64,000 nt of DNA from Brachycybe producta (lineage: Eukaryota; Arthropoda; Diplopoda; Playtdesmida; Andrognathidae). The notes under the pieces are model-generated. The model searched no databases. It saw nothing but the letters and a program-made list of their open reading frames with translations, and was not told the DNA's origin. A program made the translations under genes and the position numbers. Every line of letters starts with the position of its first letter. The first letter of the stretch is position 1. The stretch lies in the NCBI GenBank assembly GCA_036925085.1, contig JAUPFP010000053.1, positions 186,001 to 250,000 of the forward strand, given 5' to 3'. Below are positions 13,601 through 27,100 of this stretch, one piece after another.

Positions 13601-14145
13601 GAATTTTAGAATTTACAAATCCATGAGCAAGCTTAGACACTTCAATGACGCCCACTTTGAACTGGTGTAACTTTTGGAGCATGCAGTGCACACTGGAATT
13701 GAAGACATCGCTGCATTCCTGATTGTACAAAGAATGCAATGCATCTAACAGCTCCATTCTACAAAAATTAGTAAAAATTGTCAAAAAATGACATTTTTTC
13801 ATGAGTACCCATGTTGGAAGTTTTTCAAAAAACGGCAAAAAATGAAATAACTGGTGTAACTTTTGAAGCATGCAGTGCACACCACAATTGAAGACCTCCC
13901 TGCATTCCTGATTGTCCAAGAAATGCAATGCATTTAACAGCTTCATTCTACGTCCATTTGTTCATTTGAAACGAATTTTAGAATTTACAAATCCATGAGC
14001 AAGCTTTAGACCCTTCAATGACGCCCACTTTGAACTGTTGTATTTTTTGAAGCATGCAGTGCACACTGGAATTGAAGACATCACTGCATTCCTGATTGTC
14101 CAAAGAACGCAATGAAAATAACTGCTTCATTCTATATCAATTAGT
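10618..14145. repeat. Array domain 3: 1672-bp tandem pair
   Basis: 10618-12289 and 12290-13961 are a tandem pair shifted by 1672 bp, about 9 monomers, and mostly A1-B dimers of 372 bp. Shared rare variants include GAGTAGCCATGTTGG (stop-like TAG variant of the B monomer) and GAGTACCTGTGTTGG. Only satellite is present. Confidence 0.9.
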
Positions 14146-17100
14146 TCATTTGCAATGAATTTTAGAATTTACAAATCCATGAGCAAGCTTAGACACTTCA
14201 ATGACGCCCACTTTGAACTGGTGTAACTTTTGAAGCATACAGTGCACACTGGAATTGAAGACATCGCTGCATTCCTGATTGTACAAGGAATGCAATGCAT
14301 CTAACAGCTCCATTCTAAAAAAATGAGTAAAAATTGTCAAAAAATGACATTTTTTCATGAGTACCCGTGTTGGAAGTTTTTCAAAAAACGGCAATAAATG
14401 AAATAACTGGTGTAACTTTTGAAACATGCAGTGCACACCGGAATTGAAGACATCACTGCATTCCTGATTGTCTAAAGAACGCAATGAAAATAACTGCTTC
14501 ATTTTACATCAATTAGTTCATTTGCAATGAATTTTAGAATTTACAAATCCATGAGCAAGCTTAGACACTTCAATGACGCCCACTTTGAACTGGTGTAACT
14601 TTTGGAGCATGCAGTGCACACTGGAATTGAAGACATCGCTGCATTCCTGATTGTACAAGGAATGCAATGCATCTAACAGCTCCATTCTACAAAAATTAGT
14701 AAAAATTGTCAAAAAATGACATTTTTTCATGAGTACCCATGTTGGAAGTTTTTCAAAAAACGGCAAAAAATGAAATAACTGGTGTAACTTTTGAAGCATG
14801 CAGTGCACACCACAATTGAAGACCTCCCTGCATTCCTGATTGTCCAAGAAATGCAATGCATTTAACAGCTTCATTCTACATCCATTAGTTCATTTGAAAC
14901 GAATTTTAGAATTTACAAATCCATGAGCAAGCTTAGACCCTTCAATGACGCCCACTTTGAACTGTTGTATTTTTTGAAGCATGCAGTGCACACTGGAATT
15001 GAAGACATCACTGCATTCCTGATTGTCCAAAGATTGCAATGGAAATAACAGCTTCATTCTACATTAATTAGTTCATTTGCAATGAATTTTAGAATTTACA
15101 AATCCATGAGCAAGCTTAGACACTTCAATGACGCCCACTTTGAACTGGTGTAACTTTTGAAGCATGCAGTGCACACTGGAATTGAAGACATCGCTGCATT
15201 CCTTATTGTACAAGGAATGCAATGCATCTAACAGCTCCATTCTACAAAAATTAGTAAAAATTGTCAAAAAATGACATTTTTTCATGAGTACCCGTGTTGG
15301 ATTTTTTCAAAAAACGGCAAAAAATGAAATAACTGGTGTAACTTATGAAACATGCAGTGCACACCGGAATTGAAGACCTCCCTGCATTTCTGAATGTCCT
15401 AGAAATGCAATGCATCTAACAGCTTCATGCTACATTCATTACTTCATTTGAAACAATTTTTAGAATTTACAAATCCATGAGCAAGCTTAGACCCTTCAAT
15501 GATGCCCACTTTGAACTGTTGTATTTTTTGAAGCATGCAGTGCACACTGGAATTGAAGACCTCGCTGCATTCCTGATTGTACAAGAAATACAATGCATCT
15601 AACAGCTCCATTCTAAAAAAATTAGTAAAAATTGTCAAAAAATGAAATTTTTTCATGAGTACCCGTGTTGGAAGTTTTTCAAAAAACGGCAAAAAATGAA
15701 ATAACTGGTGTAACTTTTGAAGCATGCAGTGCACACCACAATTGAAGACCTCCCTGCATTTCTGAATGTCCTAGAAATGCAATGCATCTAACAGCTTCAT
15801 TCTACGTTCATTAGTTCATTTGAAACGATTTTTAGAATTTACAAATCCATGAGCAAGCTTAGACCCTTCAATGACGCCCACTTTGAACTGTTGTATTTTT
15901 TGAAGCATGGAGTGCACACTGAAATTAAAGACATCGCTGCATTCCTGATTGTACAAGGAATGCAATGCATCTAACAGCTCCATTCTACAAATATTAGTAA
16001 AAATTGTCAAAAAATGACATTTTTTCATGAGTACCCCATGTTGGAAGTTTTTCAAAAAACGGCAAAAAATGAAATAACTTCTCTAACTTTTGAAGCATGC
16101 AGTGCACACCGGAATTGAAGACCTCCCTGCATTTCTGAATGTCCTAGAAATGCAATGCATCTAACAGCTTCATTCTACATCCATTAGTTCATTTGAAACG
16201 ATTTTTAGAACTTACAAATCCATGAGCAAGCTTAGACCCTTCAATGATGCCCACTTTGAACTGTTGTATTTTTTGTAGCATGCAGTGCACACTGGAATTG
16301 AAGACATCACTGCATTCCTGATTGTCCAAAAAATGCAATGAAAATAACAGCTTCATTCTACATCAATTAGTTCATTTGCAATGAATTTTAGAATTTACAA
16401 ATCCATGAGCAAGCTTAGACACTTCAATGACGCCCACTTTGAACTGGTGTAACTTTTGAAGCATGCAGTGCACACTGGAATTGAAGACATCGCTGCATTA
16501 TTGATTGTACAAGGAATGCAATGCATCTAACAGCTCCATTCTACGAAAATTAGTAAAAATTGTCAAAAAATGACATTTTTTCATGAGTACCCATGTTGGA
16601 AGTTTTTCAAAAAACGGCAAAAAATGAAATAACTGGTGTAACTTTTGAAGCATGCAGTGCACACCACAATTGAAGACCTCCCTGCATTCCTGATTGTCCA
16701 AGAAATGCAATGCATTTAACAGCTTCATTCTACGTCCATTTGTTCATTTGAAACGAATTTTAGAATTTACAAATCCATGAGCAAGCTTTAGACCCTTCAA
16801 TGACGCCCACTTTGAACTGTTGTATTTTTTGAAGCATGCAGTGCACACTGGAATTGAAGACATCACTGCATTCCTGATTGTCCAAAGAACGCAATGAAAA
16901 TAACTGCTTCATTCTATATCAATTAGTTCATTTGCAATGAATTTTAGAATTTACAAATCCATGAGCAAGCTTAGACACTTCAATGACGCCCACTTTGAAC
17001 TGGTGTAACTTTTGAAGCATACAGTGCACACTGGAATTGAAGACATCGCTGCATTCCTGATTGTACAAGGAATGCAATGCATCTAACAGCTCCATTCTAA

Positions 17101-19073
17101 AAAAATGAGTAAAAATTGTCAAAAAATGACATTTTTTCATGAGTACCCGTGTTGGAAGTTTTTCAAAAAACGGCAATAAATGAAATAACTGGTGTAACTT
17201 TTGAAACATGCAGTGCACACCGGAATTGAAGACATCACTGCATTCCTGATTGTCTAAAGAACGCAATGAAAATAACTGCTTCATTTTACATCAATTAGTT
17301 CATTTGCAATGAATTTTAGAATTTACAAATCCATGAGCAAGCTTAGACACTTCAATGACGCCCACTTTGAACTGGTGTAACTTTTGGAGCATGCAGTGCA
17401 CACTGGAATTGAAGACATCGCTGCATTCCTGATTGTACAAAGAATGCAATGCATCTAACAGCTCCATTCTACAAAAATTAGTAAAAATTGTCAAAAAATG
17501 ACATTTTTTCATGAGTACCCATGTTGGAAGTTTTTCAAAAAACGGCAAAAAATGAAATAACTGGTGTAACTTTTGAAGCATGCAGTGCACACCGGAATTG
17601 AAGACCTCCCTGCATTTCTGAATGTCCTAGAAATGCAATGCATCTAACAGCTTCATTCTACATCCATTAGTTCATTTGAAACGATTTTTAGAACTTACAA
17701 ATCCATGAGCAAGCTTAGACCCTTCAATGATGCCCACTTTGAACTGTTGTATTTTTTGTAGCATGCAGTGCACACTGGAATTGAAGACATCACTGCATTC
17801 CTGATTGTCCAAAAAATGCAATGAAAATAACAGCTTCATTCTACATCAATTAGTTCATTTGCAATGAATTTTAGAATTTACAAATCCATGAGCAAGCTTA
17901 GACACTTCAATGACGCCCACTTTGAACTGGTGTAACTTTTGAAGCATGCAGTGCACACTGGAATTGAAGACATCGCTGCATTATTGATTGTACAAGGAAT
18001 GCAATGCATCTAACAGCTCCATTCTACGAAAATTAGTAAAAATTGTCAAAAAATGACATTTTTTCATGAGTACCCATGTTGGAAGTTTTTCAAAAAACGG
18101 CAAAAAATGAAATAACTGGTGTAACTTTTGAAGCATGCAGTGCACACCACAATTGAAGACCTCCCTGCATTCCTGATTGTCCAAGAAATGCAATGCATTT
18201 AACAGCTTCATTCTACGTCCATTTGTTCATTTGAAACGAATTTTAGAATTTACAAATCCATGAGCAAGCTTTAGACCCTTCAATGACGCCCACTTTGAAC
18301 TGTTGTATTTTTTGAAGCATGCAGTGCACACTGGAATTGAAGACATCACTGCATTCCTGATTGTCCAAAGAACGCAATGAAAATAACTGCTTCATTCTAT
18401 ATCAATTAGTTCATTTGCAATGAATTTTAGAATTTACAAATCCATGAGCAAGCTTAGACACTTCAATGACGCCCACTTTGAACTGGTGTAACTTTTGAAG
18501 CATACAGTGCACACTGGAATTGAAGACATCGCTGCATTCCTGATTGTACAAGGAATGCAATGCATCTAACAGCTCCATTCTAAAAAAATGAGTAAAAATT
18601 GTCAAAAAATGACATTTTTTCATGAGTACCCGTGTTGGAAGTTTTTCAAAAAACGGCAATAAATGAAATAACTGGTGTAACTTTTGAAACATGCAGTGCA
18701 CACCGGAATTGAAGACATCACTGCATTCCTGATTGTCTAAAGAACGCAATGAAAATAACTGCTTCATTTTACATCAATTAGTTCATTTGCAATGAATTTT
18801 AGAATTTACAAATCCATGAGCAAGCTTAGACACTTCAATGACGCCCACTTTGAACTGGTGTAACTTTTGGAGCATGCAGTGCACACTGGAATTGAAGACA
18901 TCGCTGCATTCCTGATTGTACAAAGAATGCAATGCATCTAACAGCTCCATTCTACAAAAATTAGTAAAAATTGTCAAAAAATGACATTTTTTCATGAGTA
19001 CCCATGTTGGAAGTTTTTCAAAAAACGGCAAAAAATGAAATAACTGGTGTAACTTTTGAAGCATGCAGTGCAC
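14146..19073. repeat. Array domain 4: 6310-bp-shifted copy and 1483-bp tandem pair
   Basis: About 14146-17590 repeats about 7836-11280 with a shift of 6310 bp, carrying along the diagnostic variants of domain 2. Within the tail, 16498-17980 and 17981-19073 form a second pair shifted by 1483 bp, about 8 monomers. The nesting shows that a large duplication came before, or included, smaller ones. Only satellite is present. Confidence 0.88.
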
Positions 19074-20244
19074 ACCGGAATTGAAGACCTCCCTGCATTT
19101 CTGAATGTCCTAGAAATGCAATGCATCTCACAGCTTCATTCTACATCCATTAGTTCATTTGAAACGAATTTTAGAATTTACAAATCCATGAGCAAGCTTA
19201 GACCCTTCAATGACGCCCACTTTGAACTGTTGTATTTTTTGAAGCATGCAGTGCACACTGGAATTGAAGACATCACTGCATTCCTGATTGTCCAAAGATT
19301 GCAACGAAAATAACAGCTTCATTCTACATTAATTAGTTCATTTGCAATGAATTTTAGAATTTACAAATCCATGAGCAAGCTTAGACACTTCAATGACGCC
19401 CACTTTGAACTGGTGTAACTTTTGAAGCATGCAGTGCACACTGGAATTGAAGACATCGCTGCATTCCTTATTGTACAAGGAATGCAATGCATCTATCAGC
19501 TCCATTCTACAAAAATTAGTAAAAATTGTCAAAAAATGACATTTTTCATGAGTACCCGTGTTGGATTTTTTCAAAAAACGGCAAAAAATGAAATAACCGG
19601 TGTAACTTATGAAACATGCAGTGCACACCGGAATTGAAGACCTCCCTGCATTTCTGAATGTCCTAGAAATGCAATGCATCTAACAGCTTCATTCTACGTT
19701 CATTAGTTCATATGAAACGATTTTTAGAATTTACAAATCCATGAGCAAGCTTAGACCCTTCAATGACGCCCACTTTGAACTGTTGTATTTTTTGAAGCAT
19801 GCAGTGCACACTGGAATTGAAGACATCGCTGCATTCCTGATTGTCCAAGGAATGCAATGCATGTAACAGCTTCATTCTACATCCAGTAGTTCATTTGAAA
19901 CGATTTTTAGAATTTACAAATCCATGAACAAGCTTAGACCCTTCAATGACGCCCACTTTGAACTGTTGTATTTTTTGAAGCATGCAGTGCATACTGGAAT
20001 TGAAGAAATCACTGCATTCCTGATTGTCCAAAAAATGCAATGAAAATAACAGCTTCATTCTACATCAATTAGTTCATTTGCAATGAATTTTAGAATTTAC
20101 AAATCCATGAGCATGCTTAGACACTTCAATGACGCCCACTTTGAACTGGTGTATTTTTTGAAGCATGCAGTGCACACTGGAATTGAAGACATCGCTGCAT
20201 TCCTGATTGTACAAGGAATGTGATGCATCTAACAGCTCCATTCT

Positions 20245-20623
20245 ACAAAAAATTAGTAAAAATTGTCAAAAAATGACATTTTTCATGAGTACCCATGTTG
20301 GAAGTTTTTCAAAAAACGGCAAAAAATGAAATAACTGGTGTAACTTTTGAAGCATGCAGTGCACACTGGAATTGAAGACATCGCTGCATTCCTGATTGTA
20401 CAAGGAATGCGATGCATCTAACAGCTCCATTCTAAAAAAAATGAGTAAAAATTGTCAAAAAATGACATTTTTCATGAGTACCCGTTTTGGAAGTTTTTCA
20501 AAAAACGGCAAAAAATGAAATAACTGGTGTAACTTTTGAAGCATGCAGTGCACACCGGAGTTGAAGACCTCCCTGCATTTCTGAATGTCCTAGAAATGCA
20601 ATGAAAATAACAGCTTCATTCTA
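20245..20623 (+). repeat. B-B monomer pair
   Basis: Two B monomers are directly adjacent (20245-20434 and 20435-20623). The first ends with an A1-type tail (GACATCGCTGCATTCCTGAT, then GCGATGCATCTAACAGCTCC), which explains why another B follows. The second ends with a hybrid tail: B-type up to GAAATGCAATG, then A2-type AAAATAACAGC. Both features fit unequal exchange within the conserved AATGCAATG stretch. Confidence 0.85.
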
Positions 20624-21734
20624 CATCAATTAGTTCATTTGCAATGAATTTTAGAATTTACAAATCCATGAGCATGCTTAGACACTTCAATGACGCCCAC
20701 TTTGAACTGGTGTATTTTTTGAAGCATGCAGTGCACACTGGAATTGAAGACATCGCTGCATTCCTGATTGTACAAGGAATGCGATGCATCTAACAGCTCC
20801 ATTCTACAAAAAATTAGTAAAAATTGTCAAAAAATGACATTTTTTCATGAGTACCCGTGTTGGAAGTTTTTCAAAAAACGGCAAAAAATGAAATAACTGG
20901 TCTAACTTTTGAAGCATGCAGTGCACACTGGAATTGAAGACATCGCTGCATTTCTGAATGTCCTAGAAATGCAATGCATCTAACAGTTTCATTAAACATC
21001 CATTAGTTCATTTGAAGTGATTTTTATAATTTACAAATAAATGAGCAAGCTTAGACCCTTCAATGATGCCCACTTTGAACTGTTGTAATTTTTGAAGCAT
21101 GCAGTGCACACTGGAATTGAAGACATCGCTGCATTCCTGATTGTACAAGGAATGCAATGCATCTAACAGCTCCATTCTAAAAAAATGAGTAAAAATTGTC
21201 AAAAAATGACATTTTTTCATGAGTACCCGTGTTGGAAGTTTTTCAAAAAACGGCAATAAATGAAATAACTGGTGTAACTTTTGAAGCATGCAGTGCACAC
21301 CGGAATTGAAGACCTCCCTGCATTTCTGAATGTCCTAGAAATGCAATGCATCTAACAGCTTCATTCTACGTCCTTTAGTTCATTTGAAACGAGTTTTAGA
21401 ATTTACAAATTCATTAGCAAGCTTAGACCCTTCAATGATGCCCACTTTGAACTGTTGTATTTTTTGAAGCATGCAGTGCACACTGGAATTGAAGACATCG
21501 CTGCATTCCTGATTGTCCAAGGAATGCAATGAAAATAACAGCTTCATTCTACATCAATTAGTTCATTTGCAATGAATTTTAGAATTTACAAATCCATGAG
21601 CAAGCTTAGACACTTCAATAACGCCCACTTTGAACTGGTGTAACTTTTGAAGCATGCAGTGCACACTGGAATTGAAGACATCGCTGCATTCCTGATTGTA
21701 CAAGGAATGCAATGCATCTAACAGCTCTATTCTA

Positions 21735-22113
21735 TAAAAATTAGTAAAAATTGTCAAAAAATGACATTTTTTCATGAGTACCCATGTTGGAAGTTTTTCA
21801 AAAAACGGCAAAAAATGAAATAACTGGTGTAACTTTTGAAGCATGCAGTGCACACCGGAATTGAAGACATCGCTACATTCCTGATTGTACAAGGAATGCA
21901 ATGCATCTAACAGCTCCATTCTACAAAAAATTAGTAAAAATTGTCAAAAAATGACATTTTTTCATTAGTACCCATGTTGGAAGTTTTTCAAAAAACGGCA
22001 AAAAATGAAATAACTGGTGTAACTTTTGAAGCATGCAGTGCACACCGGAATTGAAGACCTCCCTGCATTTCTGAATGTCCTAGAAATGCAATGCATCTAA
22101 CAGTTTCATTCTA
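21735..22113 (+). repeat. B-B monomer pair
   Basis: Adjacent B monomers at 21735-21923 and 21924-22113. The first again carries an A1-type tail (GACATCGCTACATTCCTGAT), the second a normal B tail that leads into A3. Confidence 0.85.
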
Positions 22114-22296
22114 CATCCATTAGTTCATTTGAAGTGATTTTTATAATTTACAAATAAATGAGCAAGCTTAGACCCTTCAATGATGCCCACTTTGAACTGT
22201 TGTAATTTTTGAAGCATGCAGTGCACACTGGAATTGAAGACATCGATGCATTCCTGATTGTACAAGGAATGCAATGCATCTAACAGCTCCATTCTA

Positions 22297-22674
22297 AAAA
22301 AAATGAGTAAAAATTGTCAAAAAATTACATTTTTTCATGAGTACCCGTGTTGGAAGTTTTCCAAAAAACGGCAATAAATGAAATAACTGGTGTAACTTTT
22401 GAAGCATGCAGTGCACACCGGAATTGAAGACATCGCTACATTCCTGATTGTACAAGGAATGCAATGCATCTAACAGCTCTATTCTATAACAATTAGTAAA
22501 AATTGTCAAAAAATGACATTTTTTCATGAGTACCCATTTTGGAAGTTTTTCAAAAAACGGCAAAAAATGAAATAACTGGTGTAATTTTTGAAGCATGCAG
22601 TGCACACCGGAATTGAAGACCTCCCTGCATTTCTGAATGTCCTAGAAATGCAATGCATCTAACACTTTCATTCT
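22297..22674 (+). repeat. B-B monomer pair
   Basis: Adjacent B monomers at 22297-22486 and 22487-22674. The first shows AAAAAATTACATTTTTTC, which breaks the usual 17-bp dyad at one base, and has an A1-type tail with GCTACATTCC as in the pair at 21735-22113. Confidence 0.82.
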
Positions 22675-24100
22675 ACATCCATTAGTTCATTTGAAATGAT
22701 TTTTATAATTTACAAATAATTGAGCAAGCTTAGACCCTTCAATGACGCCCACTTTGAACTGTTGTAATTTTTGAAGCATGCAGTACACACTGGAATTGAA
22801 GACATCGCTACATTCCTGATTGTACAAGGAATGCGATGCATCTAACAGCTCCATTCTAAAAAAAATGAGTAAAAATTGTCAAAAAATGACATTTTTTCAT
22901 GAGTACCCGTTTTGGAAGTTTTTCAAAAAACGGCAAAAAATGAAATAACTGGTGTAACTTTTGAAGCATGCAGTGCACACCGGAGTTGAAGACCTCCCTG
23001 CATTTCTGAATGTCCTAGAAATGCAATGAAAATAACAGCTTCATTCTACATCAATTAGTTCATTTGCAATGAATTTTAGAATTTACAAATCCATGAGCAT
23101 GCTTAGACACTTCAATGACGCCCACTTTGAACTGGTGTATTTTTTGAAGCATGCAGTGCACACTGGAATTGAAGACATCGCTGCATTCCTGATTGTACAA
23201 GGAATGCAATGCATCTAACAGCTCCATTCTACAAAAAATTAGTAAAAATTGTCAAAAAATGACATTTTTTCATGAGTACCCCGTGTTGGAAGTTTTTCAA
23301 AAAACGGCAAAAAATGAAATAACTGGTCTAACTTTTGAAGCATGCAGTGCACACTGGAATTGAAGACATCGCTGCATTTCTGAATGTCCTAGAAATGCAA
23401 TGCATCGAACAGTTTCATTATACATCCATTAGTTCATTTGAAGTGATTTTTATAATTTACAAATAAATGAGCAAGCTTAGACCCTTCAATGATGCCCACT
23501 TTGAACTGTTGTATTTTTTGAAGCATGCAGTGCACACTGGAATTGAAGACATCGCTGCATTCCTGATTGTCCAAGGAATGCAATGCATGTAACAGCTTCA
23601 TTCTAAATCCATTAGTTCATTTGAAACGATTTTTAGAATTTACAAATCCATGAACAAGCTTAGACCCTTCAATGACGCCCACTTTGAACTGTTGTATTTT
23701 TTGAAGCATGCAGTGCATACTGGAATTGAAGAAATCACTGCATTCCTGATTGTCCAAAGAATGCAATGAAAATAACAGCTTCAATCTACATCAATTAGTT
23801 CATTTGCAATGAATTTTAGAATTTACAAATCCATGAGCAAGCTTAGACACTTCAATGACGCCCACTTTGAACTGGTGTATTTTTTGAAGCATGCAGTGCA
23901 CACTGGAATTGAAGACATCGCTGCATTCCTGATTGTACAAGGAATGCAATGCATCTAACAGCTCCATTCTACAAAAAATTAGTAAAAATTGTCAAAAAAT
24001 GACATTTTTTCATGAGTACCCGTGTTGGAAGTTTTTCAAAAAACGGCAAAAAATGAAATAACTGGTCTAACTTTTGAAGCATGCAGTGCACACTGGAATT

Positions 24101-27100
24101 GAAGACCTCCCTGCATTTCTGAATGTCCTAGAAATGCAATGCATCTAACAGCTTCATTCTATGTCCATTAGTTCATTTGAAACGATTTTTAGAATTTACA
24201 AATCCATGAGCAAGCTTAGACCCTTCAATGACGCCCACTTTGAACTGTTGTATTTTTTGAAGAATGCAGTGCACACTGGAATTGAAGACATCACTGAATT
24301 CCTGATTGTCCAAAGAACGCAATGAAAATAACAGCTTCATTCTACATCAATTAGTTCATTTGCAATGAATTTTAGAATTTACAAATCCATGAACAAGCTT
24401 AGACCCTTCAATGACGCCCACTTTGAACTGTTGTATTTTTTGAAGCATGCAGTGCATACTGGAATTGAAGAAATCACTGCATTCCTGATTGTCCAAAGAA
24501 TGCAATGAAAATAACAGCTTCATTCTACATCAATTAGTTCATTTGCAATGAATTTTAGAATTTACAAATCCATGAGCAAGCTTAGACACTTCAATGACGC
24601 CCACTTTGAACTGGTGTAACTTTTGAAGCATGCAGTGCACACTGGAATTGAAGACATCGCTGCATTCCTGATTGTACAAGGAATGCAATGCATCTAACAG
24701 CTCTATTCTATAAAAATTAGTAAAAATTGTCAAAAAATGACATTTTTTCATGAGTACCCATGTTGGAAGTTTTTCAAAAAACGGCAAAAAATGAAATAAC
24801 TGGTGTAACTTTTGAAGCATGCAGTGCACACCGGAATTGAAGACCTCCCTGCATTTCTGAATGTCCTAGAAATGCAATGCATCTAACAGTTTCATTCTAC
24901 ATCCATTAGTTCATTTGAAGTGATTTTTATAATTTACAAATAAATGAGCAAGCTTAGACCCTTCAATGATGCCCACTTTGAACTGTTGTAATTTTTGAAG
25001 CATGCAGTGCACACTGGAATTGAAGACATCGCTGCATTCCTGATTGTACAAAGAGTGCAATGCATCTAACAGCTCCATTCTAAAAAAAATGAGTAAAAAT
25101 TGTCAAAAAATGACATTTTTTCATGAGTACCCATGTTGGAAGTTTTTCAAAAAACGGCAAAAAATGAAATAACTGGTGTAACTTTTGAAACATGCAGTGC
25201 ACACCGGAATTGAAGACATCACTGCATTCCTGATTGTCCAAAGAACGCAATGAAAATAACTGCTTCATTCTACATCAATTAGTTCATTTGCAATGAATTT
25301 TAGAATTTACAAATCCATGAGCAAGCTTAGACACTTCAATGACGCCCACTTTGAACTGGTGTAACTTTTGAAGCATGCAGTGCACACTGGAATTGAAGAC
25401 ATCGCTGCATTCCTGATTGTACAAGGAATGCAATGCATCTAAGAGCTCTATTCTATAAAAATTAGTAAAAATTGTCAAAAAATGACATTTTTTCATTAGT
25501 ACCCATGTTGGAAGTTTTTCAAAAAACGGCAAAAAATGAAATAACTGGTGTAACTTTTGAAGCATGCAGTGCACACCGGAATTGAAGACCTCCCTGCACT
25601 TCTGAATGTCCTAGAAATGCAATGCACCTAACAGTTTCATTCTACATTCATTAGTTCATTTGAAGTGATTTTTATAATTTACAAATAAATGAGCAAGCTT
25701 AGACCCTTCAATGATGCCCACTTTGAACTGTTGTAATTTTTTAAGCATGCAGTGCACACTGGAATTGAAGAAATCGCTGCATTCCTGATTGTACAAGGAA
25801 TGCAATGCATCTAACAGCTCTATTCTATAAAAATTAGTAAAAATTGTCAAAAAATGACATTTTTTCATGAGTACCCATGTTGGAAGTTTTTCAAAAAACG
25901 GCAAAAAATGAAATAACTGGTCTAACTTTTGAAGCATGCAGTGCACACTGGAATTGAAGACCTCCCTGCATTTCTGAATGTCCTAGAAATGCAATGCATC
26001 TAACAGCTTCATTCTATGTCCATTAGTTCATTTGAAACGATTTTTAGAATTTACAAATCCATGAGCAAGCTTAGACCCTTCAATGACGCCCACTTTGAAC
26101 TGTTGTATTTTTTGAAGAATGCAGTGCACACTGGAATTGAAGACATCACTGAATTCCTGATTGTCCAAAGAACGCAATGAAAATAACAGCTTCATTCTAC
26201 ATCAATTAGTTCATTTGCAATGAATTTTAGAATTTACAAATCCATGAACAAGCTTAGACCCTTCAATGACGCCCACTTTGAACTGTTGTATTTTTTGAAG
26301 CATGCAGTGCATACTGGAATTGAAGAAATCACTGCATTCCTGATTGTCCAAAGAATGCAATGAAAATAACAGCTTCATTCTACATCAATTAGTTCATTTG
26401 CAATGAATTTTAGAATTTACAAATCCATGAGCAAGCTTAGACACTTCAATGACGCCCACTTTGAACTGGTGTAACTTTTGAAGCATGCAGTGCACACTGG
26501 AATTGAAGACATCGCTGCATTCCTGATTGTACAAGGAATGCAATGCATCTAACAGCTCTATTCTATAAAAATTAGTAAAAATTGTCAAAAAATGACATTT
26601 TTTCATGAGTACCCATGTTGGAAGTTTTTCAAAAAACGGCAAAAAATGAAATAACTGGTGTAACTTTTGAAGCATGCAGTGCACACCGGAATTGAAGACC
26701 TCCCTGCATTTCTGAATGTCCTAGAAATGCAATGCATCTAACAGTTTCATTCTACATCCATTAGTTCATTTGAAGTGATTTTTATAATTTACAAATAAAT
26801 GAGCAAGCTTAGACCCTTCAATGATGCCCACTTTGAACTGTTGTAATTTTTGAAGCATGCAGTGCACACTGGAATTGAAGACATCGCTGCATTCCTGATT
26901 GTACAAAGAGTGCAATGCATCTAACAGCTCCATTCTAAAAAAAATGAGTAAAAATTGTCAAAAAATGACATTTTTTCATGAGTACCCATGTTGGAAGTTT
27001 TTCAAAAAACGGCAAAAAATGAAATAACTGGTGTAACTTTTGAAACATGCAGTGCACACCGGAATTGAAGACATCACTGCATTCCTGATTGTCCAAAGAA

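Larger units (their letters stand above)
19074..24100. repeat. Array domain 5: irregular region with B-B pairs and hybrid tails
   Basis: This is the least regular part of the left arm. The trimer order breaks down. B monomers occur in adjacent pairs, A1 monomers carry GAGCATGCTTAGACAC in place of GAGCAAGCTTAGACAC, and A3 first appears near 21.0 kb. A block of about 20390-21075 recurs at about 22815-23500, shifted by about 2425 bp, sharing GGAATGCGATGCATC, CACACCGGAGTTGAAG and a hybrid tail. Only satellite is present. Confidence 0.85.
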
